Assembly (NCBI RefSeq): GCF_018139145.2
Contig: NC_059471.1
Coordinates: 211,067,494-211,131,493, forward strand
Source: Gymnogyps californianus
Taxonomy: Eukaryota; Chordata; Aves; Accipitriformes; Cathartidae
Direction of reading: 5' to 3'
DNA: 64,000 bases
Positions within the stretch are counted from its first letter, which is position 1. Every line of letters starts with the position of its first letter. The translations under genes were made by a program, and so were the position numbers. A model generated the notes under the pieces. That model worked only from the letters and a program-made list of their open reading frames with translations, ran no database searches and had not been told where the DNA came from. Shown one piece after another: positions 23,557 to 34,967 of the stretch.

Positions 23557-24439
23557 TTCTCTGTTGAAAAGAGCTGTGCAAGAGGTCATTATTTATCTTC
23601 TGAATCTGTTTATGGGAACTTTTAATTTAACATTTCATTGCTGATGTTCAGTAATAGACTTTTTTCAGCGTGTCTTGCAAGATCTATTATTGGTGTTCAC
23701 TGGACCAGATCGAAGAGAGAAACTGATGTCTTTTATTGCTTGATCTATACACGGTTTGCTACTGGGGAACATAAAATATTCCATGCTTATTGAGAATCTG
23801 TATTATTGAGAATTGTATCAATGCTTGGTTTATGCTTATTGACATTACATTTAGACCGGCTATTTGACTGCTGTGTTGCGTTTGACCAAGCTTAACTTTG
23901 TTTCTAGGTCACAACAATCTCTTGCCCTGATAAAAGGTAAAGGGGGGAATTCCTATTTTAAACACAAAATAAGTATAATTTAATTTTTTTGACATATGCA
24001 TATTGATGCATACAAGCCTTGATATCTGCCCAGTCCGCTGGGGAGTCATTTTGACTTTGAAGTGCAGAATTGTGTTCATATTTAATAACGAGTTCTTTTT
24101 AAAGTGAGGCTTAATGGAGGTTTGTTGATAATTATTCTGCCTCATTGATAAAGATCCCAAACGCACAAGAGTTTCAAATTATTTCACAGCTGATTTATAT
24201 GCACAAAGCGTAATTAGGATCATGTAATTTCCTTGCTAGTTTGGTTCTCATTTGAATATAGAAAAATGTCACTTAGAAAAACTTTTATACTTTGTTGTTT
24301 GACTGACACTGAAAAATCAAATAAGAATTGCAACCAAAAAAACCATGTATAGAGTGCCGCACACTATTACTGCGTACGATTGAAATGCTGCTTTGAAGGC
24401 AGAATTATAAATTGCCTCATGGGTGCTTTTAATGTACTC

Positions 24440-24835
24440 CTTACTATGTATTATCAGAGACCTTCACAAATGTCAGTTTTATAAACACCTCTATGAGAAG
24501 GGAAGATGCTATTACCACCATTTTACAGACGAGGAGCTGCAGTACAAGAGAGTTTAAGGTCAAAAATGTCCACTCAATTTAGCTACATTATTGGAAACAG
24601 CTAGAACTTGATTTTTCAAAGCATTATACAACGCGATATACACTTGAAGCCTACTAAGACGGACTTCAGTACTCAGTATTATGCCAAATCAAATTCCAGG
24701 ATTTCCTCTTGATTTCAGCCGGAGAAAGAGGAAAGCACAAGCTGTGGGAGACCTGCAGATTAAGTGAGGTGCCTGGTGCCATGCGGGAAGCCAGTGGCAG
24801 AGGAAGGGGCAGAGTCCAGATCTCCCCCAAGGTGT
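24440..24835 (-). mobile_element. MIR/CORE-SINE-like relic in two pieces, minus strand
   Basis: The first piece (24440-24570) contains CACCTCTATGAG, GATGCTATTACCACCATTT, TACAGACGAGGAGCTGCAG and AGAGTTTAAGGTC, matching the MIR core in reverse complement. A second piece (about 24785-24835) reads CCAGTGGCAGAGGAAGGGGC then AGAGTCCAGATCTCC, matching the next part of the same family. About 215 bp of unrelated sequence between them suggests an insertion or heavy decay. Confidence 0.5.
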
Positions 24836-26681
24836 TCAGGAAGACCTAATGGGGAACACTTAAGAGTGGTGAGGAGGTGTGTCGTGATCAGGAAAGTGAT
24901 GGTTAGCTAAAATGGATTTTTTTGTAGAAAAAGGATGATGTTAACAGATTTCCACATTTAGGGAAAAAAAAAAAGATGTAAATGATTGAAATAGCCATTT
25001 GTGAAATTTTCAGATGAACAGTTTCTTTTCCACTGTGAACTGATTTTTCTGCTTGGAAATTTTTCTTCATTTCTAGTGAAGTTAAAATCCAAGCTTATAT
25101 TGAAATAGTGATTGCTGCACCCAGGGGAAGGAAGGAGTGTTTGGATTACCAGACAGCAGCGCTTTTCAGGAACTTGTCTCACCATCCTGGCATGGGATGG
25201 AAAAAAATAATCCAAATTTTGAACTCGTATAAGACAGGAGCACTTGTTCAGCTCTCTATATAACTGCCTGCACTTGTATTAAGTCTAAACCACTTTTTTT
25301 CTTCCCGTACCTCTCTGCCACGCTCTTTGCACATTTCCCAGACTCAGTAGGTCTACGGGCATCACCCTCCTAAGTTACTCAGCCATGATTCACCCTCAGC
25401 GATAAACCATCCTGTGTCCTAAGTGAAGCAACAGTCCTCTGGGGAGAAAAAAAAAGAAAATACGTGATCATGTAATGAAAGGCTGTTTCATAATATATAA
25501 GTAGCAGGTGTGGGATTGAGCCTGCCTAATTTAAGCTCCCAATTTGTATCTATAATTTAAGTGCCTAGCAACCCAGTCCTGGGAGGGAGGGCTGAAAATC
25601 CCTGCCTGATCAGCAGGAGAGGTAGGTGCCTTTGGATGTTTCCGGAGGGAGATGCAGGCTGCTGCAATCGGGTGCCTGTGGTGGGCTGGCAGTGGAGCAG
25701 GCTCAGCCTCCTTTCCCTGCATTTAATGTTTGATTTTCCTCTGGGTAGTTTGCTCTTTGGGGTCCCTGGCTGGGGCTCTGGTTTGGACATGGGTACAACG
25801 CTACTGGAGATGCAGATGTCCAGAGCTGGGCTGAGGCTGCCGATGATGCGCTGCTCAAAGGCACTCTGAAATCCCACTTGGGTTATGCTCTTCCCAAGCA
25901 AACACATCTCCTCTTTCCCAGTTCTTGGGTGCAGGGAGTCAACCAGTCTGCTGCAGCTGCTCAGCCTGGGAGAGGGTGTCCAAGCAGTTTACGCAAGACA
26001 TCATTAAAAGCCACAAGAAAGCAGGGGTTTATGATAAGAAAACAGACAGGACCTAAATTAAACAGTATATGCAAGGAGCTGTGCATTTGTTTATAAAATA
26101 TGTTCATACTCAGAGAAGAGGAAAGATCCTGATGCATCTCTGTCTGTGATTCTTGTCCTAATGTGCACGGGTTAGACTGTGTACAGAGAGACCTCAGTAA
26201 TGACCCCTTCTCTGTTATTCCTAACTCAGTCACATTTGCCTCTTTCTTAGAGGCGGATGGAATTAATTTTTCAATCTCTCTCCACCATGGGCCCCTTCTG
26301 GCTATAGAGAGTCTGTTGAATTGTTGTGGGTTTTGTTACGCAGCCTGTTTGACACCTCAGGTCAAATCTGAACCACGGACAGAGTGAAATTGAATTTTTC
26401 CTCCTGAACTTCCCCTTTCTTATTTTTCTGCAGGTCTCGATTGCGTTCAAGTCGTGCTTCTACCAAGTGTCATACAGAATCTGACACTGCATGTATGTTA
26501 ACTGTACCTCCACTCGCAGACAGATGAACCATCATATGAGAAAGGGCTCATTTAAATTCTGCGCTATAATGGAGTGCCAGATCCATCCACTCAAAATCAT
26601 GAGTCATTTTCCTTCCTTAATAGTATCGGCTTAAAAATTCTATTAGCAGAAAGGTTGTGGTTTGTGGTGTTTGGTTTGTTG

Positions 26682-26697
26682 TTTTTTTTTTTTTTTT
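26682..26697. repeat. T homopolymer, 16 bp
   Basis: Uninterrupted T-run after a TG-rich stretch. It could be the tail of a minus-strand retroposon, but no body is recognisable. Confidence 0.9.
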
Positions 26698-28680
26698 CTA
26701 CTGCATTTTGGAATTTCACATTTGAAGGCTTATTCGTCAAGAGCAAAGGTTGGTAACTTTAATCCCATGTCTCCCAGAACTCAGGTTTGAAAAAAAGATG
26801 AGGCACAAAGCTAAAGGGCCCAGATGATGTGTTCAAAATACAGGCAATTCCATACTGCTGTACATTTCACCAAAGAAAATGCCTGATATATTCTGTATAA
26901 AGTCTGTTTATGCTACTCTGTTCCATAACAGACTGTATGGAGCTGTCATAACTGCCTCGGGGACAGAACGTCTCTCAGCTCCATAATGAACTTTTATCTA
27001 TATCACATATTTTAGCCCAAGCCCTTATTCACCAGCCCATCCTTCCTCTAGTTCTTCAGTTACTGAAACCAGCATTTTCTATCATGTTCATCAGTCAAGA
27101 GCACTTCAATCTGTTAACATCCAGACCTGATTGTCTAATGTGACCTCTGAAACCTTTGTAAAGTCCTCGACAACTTCAAATGTTGTATAAAGCAAAAAAA
27201 GGGGGCAATTGTGCACCACTTCTGTGATAAGTGGGGTAAAAAAGAGCAGAGAAGATGCAGTAACAAATGGTTTAGCATTCGCCAGCATATGAATCAAGGG
27301 TCCTTGCCATGCTAATCTCATGAGCATCTCTCGTGCCACTTGGGCCAAGCTAGTACAGATGTGTTGTCTTATATTATTGCATCTGTGTTTTGACTTGGAA
27401 GAGCTAGGATCCTCTTCTCTGTACAAGGGGAAAATTGTCATGTAATCAGATCATTTCATAATGTCACCCTATCATATAAATAATGAGTTTTATGCTAAAG
27501 TCACAGTATTTGAAGCCTTTGGCCATGTTTCCTTAGCAAGTAGGATGACCCAACAGCAGCAGGTCTATAAAGTGAAACAGTTGGTGCTGAGGACCCCTCT
27601 TATACTCTAGAGTCATTTCAAGGCATTTACTCCAGACTAGCTCTAGCCATGTCCTGTGAACCACCTGGTCCATCAATGTCTGGAGCACGTTAGATGTGTT
27701 CCTGCAGTGCTTCTGCAGCTTCTTTCAGTTGAGGTTCACCTGGAAGGAATCCAGGTCATGTGCTCCAAGATCACTCTGTGAGGTGAACCACACAGCAGTA
27801 AGGAGTGACAAGCAGAAGATTTACTCCAAAAGAGCATTCTCCGTGTAAAATAAAACATGACTTCACACACACTCCTTGTTGGCAAGGTGCAGTGGTTGGT
27901 CTGGGCAGAGAGGGCTGGCTCCACGCTTGTGCTTTCTGGCAGAGCTGCAAGGGTTGTGCTCCTTTCATTTGGCCATACCTGTGTTGCTGGTCCTCAGCTT
28001 GGTTAGACAGGCTGCTGTTTCCTCCTCAGGATCTGTCACGAGTTGGGTGGTTCATGGCTTCACAGATGAGAGCTGCTAGAGCAGAGTGTCACTAATCAAC
28101 AGGGATTGTCCTGCAAATCTCACTGAGAATGAAGTTACTCAGGTACCTAGAAAAAGTCCAGAATGGGCTAGAAATGGACAGGGAGTCAAACCAAAGGTAG
28201 GAGAAACCACCTTGGTCAGTTGTCCTAGTTGAGAAAAGCCCATGGGCTCCATTCTCTGCTCTGGCTGTGACATTGGCGATGTAGTCAGCCAAAGTGTATA
28301 AAACAGGATAAAGTTCATCTGGACTGATAAAGACCAAGGTCACCGAGGATGACTTGATTTGTTGGTAACACCTTCAGGCTGCTGTGAAACTTCTGCTGAC
28401 CTGGGTATGGAGGAACATCCTTTCTACATCCACTCCAGATGTTGGTATAGGTCTTAGCACCGCCATACAGTTTTCAATAGCCATTATGGTCCTTTGAGAG
28501 GTGTGATTTCAAGAGATTTCTGAGGCTTTTTACTTTCGTGAGTCAAATTTCCTGGCTGGAGGAAATAGCTTGCAAATATGTCGCTTCCACTGATCGTACT
28601 GTAAACATGAATGGACCTTTGTCAGTGCTTTATAGGAGCATGGATCTTAAAGTTACAGACGTTAAAGATTGTTAAAGACA

Positions 28681-28703
28681 TAGGGTTTGCAAGGTAAACC
28701 CTA
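28681..28703. repeat. Short hairpin, telomere-like arms
   Basis: TAGGGTTT (28681-28688) and AAACCCTA (28696-28703) are perfect reverse complements around the 7-nt loop GCAAGGT, where a G-T and a C-G pair could extend the stem. Just upstream, GTTAAAGA is repeated twice with a 10-bp period (28661-28678). Confidence 0.6.
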
Positions 28704-28760
28704 CAAGATGCAGCACTGGGACAAACTAATAGTCATATGAAATGGGCATTCAGATTTTGG

Positions 28761-28801
28761 CAGTGATTTTCCAGATCGGAGTTACTCAGTGATTTTCCAG
28801 A
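28761..28801 (+). repeat. 15-bp exact direct repeat
   Basis: CAGTGATTTTCCAGA occurs at 28761-28775 and again at 28787-28801, a 26-bp period. It is a local duplication of unknown origin. Confidence 0.75.
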
Positions 28802-29703
28802 AGAAAAGGAGAAGATTGATTACTGCACAGCTGCTTTGCTAATTGAAAGGTGGATGCACTTTCACAGATGTGCAATTTTAAGATGCCCCTGCCGTTGTTG
28901 GGCCCTACCGCCCTACCTCAGCTGCCTTAACAGATCGTGTGAATGCCCCTAGACCATCTCAGTATGAACTCAGTCAGGTTTAATAACCTTTTGCCCCATA
29001 GCAATCCTGAGTTAGCCAGGAGTTATTTTTAATCACAGGTGGTGCCTCTCACTACAAGTGATCCATGCAGCCCCAAAGATCAGCAGGCATCAAGTCATCC
29101 GCAAACCGTTCACATACCGTATGGAAAATGTAGCTCGTGACCTCCTGCTCCCTGAAGAACAGTCGATATTAAAAGCAATCCCACAATATTCAATGGTACA
29201 GGCAGAGGTCAGATCAGACTGGCCCTTGCTAATGCACTGTGTCAGTATTTCTTTAGTGACCTCATCAGTCCTCTCAGAATTATCTTTCTTTAAAAGATGT
29301 CATGTCTGTCTCCTTATGAAGAAAATCTTCTAGATGAGATTTGATCTTGTGTGTTCCTGCATCTAGAGAGAAGCAGTATCATGGAAGAGGCAGTCTGACC
29401 TCTTTAGCTCAGGGGGATTTTAACTCTGAAACTTAATGACACTTTAATTGCTACCTGTCCTTTAAGAGAGAGAAATACAGCCATTCTGGGACTGTGGGTT
29501 TCCAAGTGGTGTGTTAGGGAAGTACCAGGAGATGTACATGTTCAAAAATGCTAAAAACGTGTCTGCAAGCATCTGAGCTGAGATTCAAGAGCAGATGGTC
29601 TTCTATGAGAATGAGAGATCGGCAACTGCGTCACCAAGTCCACGAGTTCAGCCTTTGTTGTAGCAAGAGTAAGTGATTTTCACTCAGCTTATATGATTCA
29701 TCA

Positions 29704-29721
29704 GAGAGTGTGTGTGTGTGG
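29704..29721. repeat. TG microsatellite
   Basis: AGAG is followed by about seven TG units and then G and T4. It is short. Confidence 0.85.
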
Positions 29722-32223
29722 TTTTAAATAAAATATGATTATGTTTCCTTAGTTTTGGTTTTGCATACTTTAAAGCTGAGTATCTTTCATCAGTTGGTTT
29801 GGCTTTCAGACTTTGGCATTTTAACGAAAGTAAATAAACATTCTCAAACTTTCTTAAATGTATATGCAAAAATGCTGAAAAAGTTAAATTTGCCATAAAT
29901 CCCATCTTCCCACAGAGTTCCAAGCTACCTTTTTAATTTTGCTATCACGTATTTCAAGCTGCCAGACTCCACATATAAATCCTAAGGGAAGAGGATAGTG
30001 GGTAGGAAATAAGTTTGGAGAGGGTTAGGTCTGTTTGTTTGCTGCCTTCTATTTGTTTGGGTTTTAGATTCGTGCAGTTATTTTCATTGTCTTCCTTGCA
30101 ACAACGAGACATTTATGTCTATAAAAGTGAGCCTTGTATTCTCTGGGGCTTTCAGAAAAAAAATATGAAATGCTGTAAGATTTGCAGTACAATGATGGAA
30201 ACTGGCAGTTCTCAAATAGTATGAAATGATTTTAGTTTAGTCTTGTTCTTCTGTATCTCCTACTCATCTACCGCCTTCCCTTCGAGTCAAGCATTATCTG
30301 TGGTTTTTTCTAGTGTTCCTCTGACACCTTTGCTCTCCACTTGACAAATGCAATCAAACTATAGAGCAGAGCTGGTGAATTAAGGTACTTACGACAAGAG
30401 TTGCTTTCAGAAAACAGCCAGAATTTTGTGTGGTTTTCAGACAAAACCCACTGAAGTTCCTACATGACTTTGCAGCCAGCATTGCCAGATCATTAGAGAA
30501 AAGCTGCGGTTGTGGCAGAGGAAGCAAATTGTTGCGCTCATATTTCTGTCGTTGTATGATTTGGATTTCCCCCCCAAGAAACAGTCTGGAGTTATTTAAT
30601 TACTGCCAATTACCTATTCACAAGAGAGGTTCTTAGTGGAAACACGCGTCTTCATGCCCTCTCCTACAATACATACATTGTGAAGAAATGATTGCACAAA
30701 ACAACTGCTTCCTATTTCCTCCAGGCTGGCTGCTCTTGGGAATGACGGCTCTTGAGAAGCCACAAAGTGCAGCCCCCTCTGATCATGTCACTCCCATGGA
30801 TTTGAGCACAGCTCTGCCCCTCACTACCCTAAAGACCAGGACATTTTGCAACCCCTCACGTTCAGATCAGCCTCCACTCCACCAGTGGTCAACAATTTGC
30901 TCTTGCAAATCTTCCAAGGATGGCCTCTGAGGCCCATGGACCTTAGATGTGCTCAGCAGGGACCCAATGGGTTGGTGGCTCCTCCTTCAGACCCTGAAGG
31001 GGTGGCATTGCTCCTCCGGGCTGACTTGGAGGCAAACCTTACTGTGAGGGGTCCATAGGAAGATCCCAGGTTTTGTTTCATGCCATTGGAAGTGACTCTG
31101 AGATTTTTGCCCACATTACCCAAGGACACCACAGTCATGGTCCCTACTATAAGGAGGTGGGACAACAGCCTTGAGCAAGTTTTGAAGACCTTAGAGATGA
31201 AAAATCCCTATGTGGGCACCTTTAAGGGCAAGGCAGCTTGAGGCACCTGCAATGAGGTGCTGCTCCTGTGTTCAGGCTGGAAACTGCTGGGTAAATAGAG
31301 CAGTTGGTATCAGGCATTGTGAGCCACGGAGAGGTCCAATGCAGATCCATCATGTCATCTATTTAAGCAGGTTTGTTCATGGAAAGCAGCTTGATGACTG
31401 GGGGGAATGTTTTGTGCACTGCGAATGTTAAATGACCCCTGATAAATAACGAAAGCCTATTAACAGGCTGCTCTGAACGCAATCAGGCTTAATTATCTCA
31501 AAATACAGGGTTTTGCTAGACTATAAGAACCTGTTATTTATTTTAAAAGTTTTGAAAGCATCTGTAAGCTAAATATATTTGAATGTCTATTTGTATATTT
31601 ACATGCCCATGTATGTGGTGATTATTCAAGGAGAATGGACTTCTGCTACTCATTTCTGCTATTTCTTCTTTTTTTTGGCTCTGGTTCTGTTTTCTGACTG
31701 CAGCAGTTAAATGCTTGGTGTCAGCGAAATGCATATTCTTTCCCCGCATTTTTGGGCTTTTGAAGGAAGATTTGTTCTTACCCTCCCAAAACAAAATCCT
31801 CACCCACAACCTACTTGAGAAGTCCTTTGATGTCCGCTTGCTCAGTATAAATATACAGGACTCCAGATCTCAACCCTCCCCTGTTTGCCAGCCCAGGCAC
31901 TAATTCTCCTACCTAATAAAACTTTGTAAGAGGGCAGAGTCAAATGCCACATCTAATCATTGATCAGACCATAATGAATCGCATATATTATATTAACACA
32001 CTCTTGCTTTTATTTCACTGTGAGCAACTTTTTTTCTTTTTTTCTTAGAAAGGGGGATAAAATGTAGCACACTTTTTGTTGGTGTTACCAAGGGTAAGGA
32101 GTGGAATTATTTCAATTTTTTAAAAAAACAACCCAAACACTGCCTTTTCCAGCTGCAGGATTTGCATACACAAAATGAAAATGCTTATCTGATGGTTCAC
32201 GCTGAGTGCGGCATTGCATGCAG

Positions 32224-32290
32224 TCATTAATGATCAAAATCTTTCTAATTCAGGTGTTAAATTTTAATTAAGTCGCTGTGCTGATTAATA
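32224..32290. promoter_or_regulatory. Homeodomain-dense candidate enhancer core
   Basis: A perfect 10-bp palindrome TCATTAATGA (32224-32233) overlaps GATCAAAATC (32232-32241). It is followed by a CAGGTG E-box (32251-32256), the palindrome TTAATTAA (32264-32271) and GATTAATA at 32283-32290. ATTA-palindromes are classic targets of paired-class and other dimeric homeodomain proteins. The role is inferred from motif density only; no conservation data are available here. Confidence 0.35.
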
Positions 32291-32533
32291 CCAAATAACA
32301 CAAGGCAGGAATGACTGCATTTTGCTCACGAGGGACTGGCTGCTGTGCAGATCTAGTGGTGTCAGAGCACCCTCATTAAATGTAGCTCAGCTGTGCTGCA
32401 TTACCCTCCAGAATCCAGTGGTGCAATCACCATTTCCAGCCTTATATACCAATTTGCCCTGCATTCAAAGCACTGTCCTCTGTCTTGCACAGGAGTAGCT
32501 AAACAGGTTGTCAAGCCTTATCTTTGTTTCTCT

Positions 32534-32562
32534 TTGTTGTTGCTGTTGTTGTTGCTGTTTTT
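32534..32562. repeat. TTG/CTG-type trinucleotide repeat
   Basis: Imperfect GTT and GCT triplets in a pyrimidine-rich context. Confidence 0.8.
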
Positions 32563-33130
32563 GTGAATGAGAAACATTTTGCTTGATCCTAAAGGTGCAC
32601 AAGGTAAGGAAGAAATAGCTACCGCTGCCTTTTCCATCCTCTGGCCTTCTGATGGCAAATACTTTGCCTGAAATTACACCTCTCTTGTGTCATTTGCATG
32701 TATTTTGTTAGCAGCGTCAATCCCAAGAAACAGCTCAAGACCAGCATTGAAAGCTGCCACCTTGACCGGCTGCTGCTCCGGGTCAGTAGAGCCCGTCAGA
32801 CTCCCGGCTCCCCTTATTTACCCATCCGTTTGAGCTGCCGTCTAACTGGATTAAGTGATCCAATCCATCATGTTTACGATAATCTCACTGAAGCAATTGA
32901 TTGGGAAAGAGTAGATGAATGTAGTCCTGTGAGCCCCAGTTTGCTTTGGCTCATGATACAGCCACTTGCTCCAAGGCTGTGGCCAAGCCCTTTTGAGACA
33001 GTGGACATTAAGGCTTGTTTCCTACTCTCTTCCCACACGCTGGAGAGCTTGCCAGGCTGATGGTGCTCACTGGAAGACACTGCTCTTCATATGCCTGCCA
33101 TTGCTAGTCACCAAGGTGCCAACCATGAGG

Positions 33131-33175
33131 TTGAAATATATACATATTTATTTTATATATAAAATACAATATACT
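33131..33175. repeat. AT-rich low-complexity tract
   Basis: Alternating TA words (ATATATACATAT, TTTATATATAAAAT). A similar tract lies at 33511-33545. Confidence 0.8.
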
Positions 33176-33510
33176 AAAGAGAAGGCTAGTCATGCCTTAA
33201 TCCAGACCCTGAATATCATTATGCTACCCCAATGTAATGAAATCCTTTATGTTTACCCATTTTCCCTAAAATGCCTTTAACACACTATTTGTTAAACTGC
33301 AAATAGATAAATCCATTTATTTACAAAACCCAAAGTAGACAACACAGGTGCAAAGCTGGTAAGAACAGGTGAAAAGAAATAAAAGATCATGACCCTGCAC
33401 TTAGATTATCCCTAGTGGCTTCTCTTCTGCTTCGTTATCCACTCTCAGTGTTCTGTCATCTTGAAATTGCATTCATTGGATAGATCCCCAAACTAGTGCA
33501 CCCCATTTGA

Positions 33511-33545
33511 TTATATATCATATATAATATATCTGATTATATAGT
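33511..33545. repeat. AT-rich low-complexity tract
   Basis: GATTATATATC, ATATATAATATATC and GATTATATAG words. The tract begins and ends with the same GATTATATA word, possibly from slippage. Confidence 0.8.
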
Positions 33546-33714
33546 CTGGATCCATCACCAGAGGTCATTCAGGTTTGACTCCCCTTCATCTCATTCAGGG
33601 CACAGGACACTCTTGTCCTTCCCTTCATCCAGCCACCTGTTGCCACCACCCGCTTTGGTTGTGCTCATGTCCCTTGAGCATTGGCCCAAGCAGTTCAGCC
33701 CTGCCCATAAGGGC

Positions 33715-33950
33715 AGGAGGTGATTTTTCTGACCTAGTTTAGGACATCTAAAAGTTAAACATCTAATTCTGGGCTATTCACCCTACTGTCTCCCTATAGT
33801 CGATGAAAAGTAGTAGGTGTCTCCAACAGGTGATTCATCCCGTCCTAAAATTGGCATCTAAGATCAGATGAGGCCAGGAGGCTAGGAGGAAGCATAGTGT
33901 GGGGTGACTAACTTAAAATTAGGCATCTAATTTTGACATGTCTGAGTTCA
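33715..33950. repeat. Possible old amniote repeat with 'catctaa' words
   Basis: The words TAGGACATCTAAAAGTTAAA, CATCTAATTCTGGGC, TTGGCATCTAAGATCAG and TTAGGCATCTAATTTTGAC recur within 240 bp. They resemble an interspersed reptile/bird pattern in which 'taggcacctaa' words alternate in both orientations. I cannot name the family. Confidence 0.35.
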
Positions 33951-34940
33951 GATGAGAGAAATCCTTCCCTTAATGACTATTTTTACTCAGAGTAAGCCTA
34001 ACTCACACCTTCAGGCGGGACTTGGGAGAGCTCTGTCTTAGACATCTGAAGTCTTTCCAGAGCATATTAGGGTTTTTTCCAGAGCTAGATGATGACTGTC
34101 CCTTTTTTTGGATGGAGTAAAGGGAAGAGAAAGCTTGGGGACCTGCCCCTTTGTCCCACTGCAGTGGTGGATCGCAGAGGTGAGGGTCTGGGAGGTCAGT
34201 CAGGGTCCTACGAGAAAGGTAGGTCGTTCCCCCAGATAAGTTTTGAGGTCCCTTGGTGCTGTGAGGGGCTTCTTTCTGCCCCACCACATCTGTAGAGCCA
34301 GATGGCTTAACGCCGCTCTGTGTTGGCACTGTAGATCAACTTCAGCATCACTGAAAAAACAGTTTGCTGGGAGCCCCTGGGCCATCATCAGAGGCCATGA
34401 ACTTCCTACCTGATAAGCAGCGATGACAACCTAGATGAGGCGGCAGACTGCTGAGTCTAAGCACACGTGACTGCAAGAGAATTAATCCCAGACAGTGAAT
34501 GCACATTGCACATTGCTGATTATTCACTGCGTGTAGCAGAACAGGTGGTCTGCTGTCAAGCAGAAGGACAAGTGCTTTACCTCCTCAGAGGCTGGAATCC
34601 AAAAAATGACATTTCTTTTTCTTTGGCTGCTCCGACAGAGTGAAGGGTTTTCTGAGCTCCCTTGGGGGGTTCAAGATTGGGAAATATGGAGATCCTTTGC
34701 ACCCCTGATGCTTCATCCAGTGCAGAATACAACCAAGTCTCAGTGTTGTCCCAGGGTAACAATGGCAGCACCGCTGTCCATGCAGGCAGCAGCAGGGGTG
34801 GAAGAGGGCTATGTTGCCTGTCTTGCCTTCTCCCCTTTCTGTACAGCAAGCACTGCACAGCATCCAAGTAAATACATTTTTATCAAATGCAAGAGGTAAT
34901 GTAGGTGAAAACGTTATGATTGAGGGCTGGTAGGCTTGCA

Positions 34941-34967
34941 CAAAAAAAAAAGAAAAAAAAAAGAAAA
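34941..34967. repeat. A-rich interrupted homopolymer
   Basis: Two A10 runs separated by single G residues. Confidence 0.85.

Larger units (their letters stand above)
15284..24439. other. Non-coding sequence, MIR-like relics, enhancer-like AT-rich blocks
   Basis: No gene recognised. MIR-like relics are listed separately at 17.76, 23.15 and 23.49 kb. AT-rich blocks 19.5-20.45 kb and 23.6-24.4 kb hold many ATTA/TAAT and GATA words and almost no CpG, like many vertebrate conserved non-coding elements. A CTCF-like core on the minus strand, GCCCTCTAGTGC, is at 19467-19478. The 22.7-23.5 kb part is GC-richer with overlapping frames of up to 172 codons, none recognisable. CACGTG E-boxes occur near 22.61 and 22.73 kb. 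Confidence 0.5.

Noticed and set aside
26790..26850. GATGAGGCACAAAGC as a MIR relic
   Set aside because: Only one short word fits, and the neighbouring parts of the consensus are not found in order.
27106..28343. Minus-strand frames considered as a decayed retroviral or transposon gene
   Set aside because: No RT, integrase, gag zinc-knuckle, envelope or transposase motif can be found in any frame, and no LTRs or terminal repeats flank them.
28681..28703. Interstitial telomeric repeat
   Set aside because: Only a single TAGGGTTT and its complement are present, with no TTAGGG array.
32698..33060. 120-codon plus-strand frame
   Set aside because: No known domain, and no splice signals that make sense of it.
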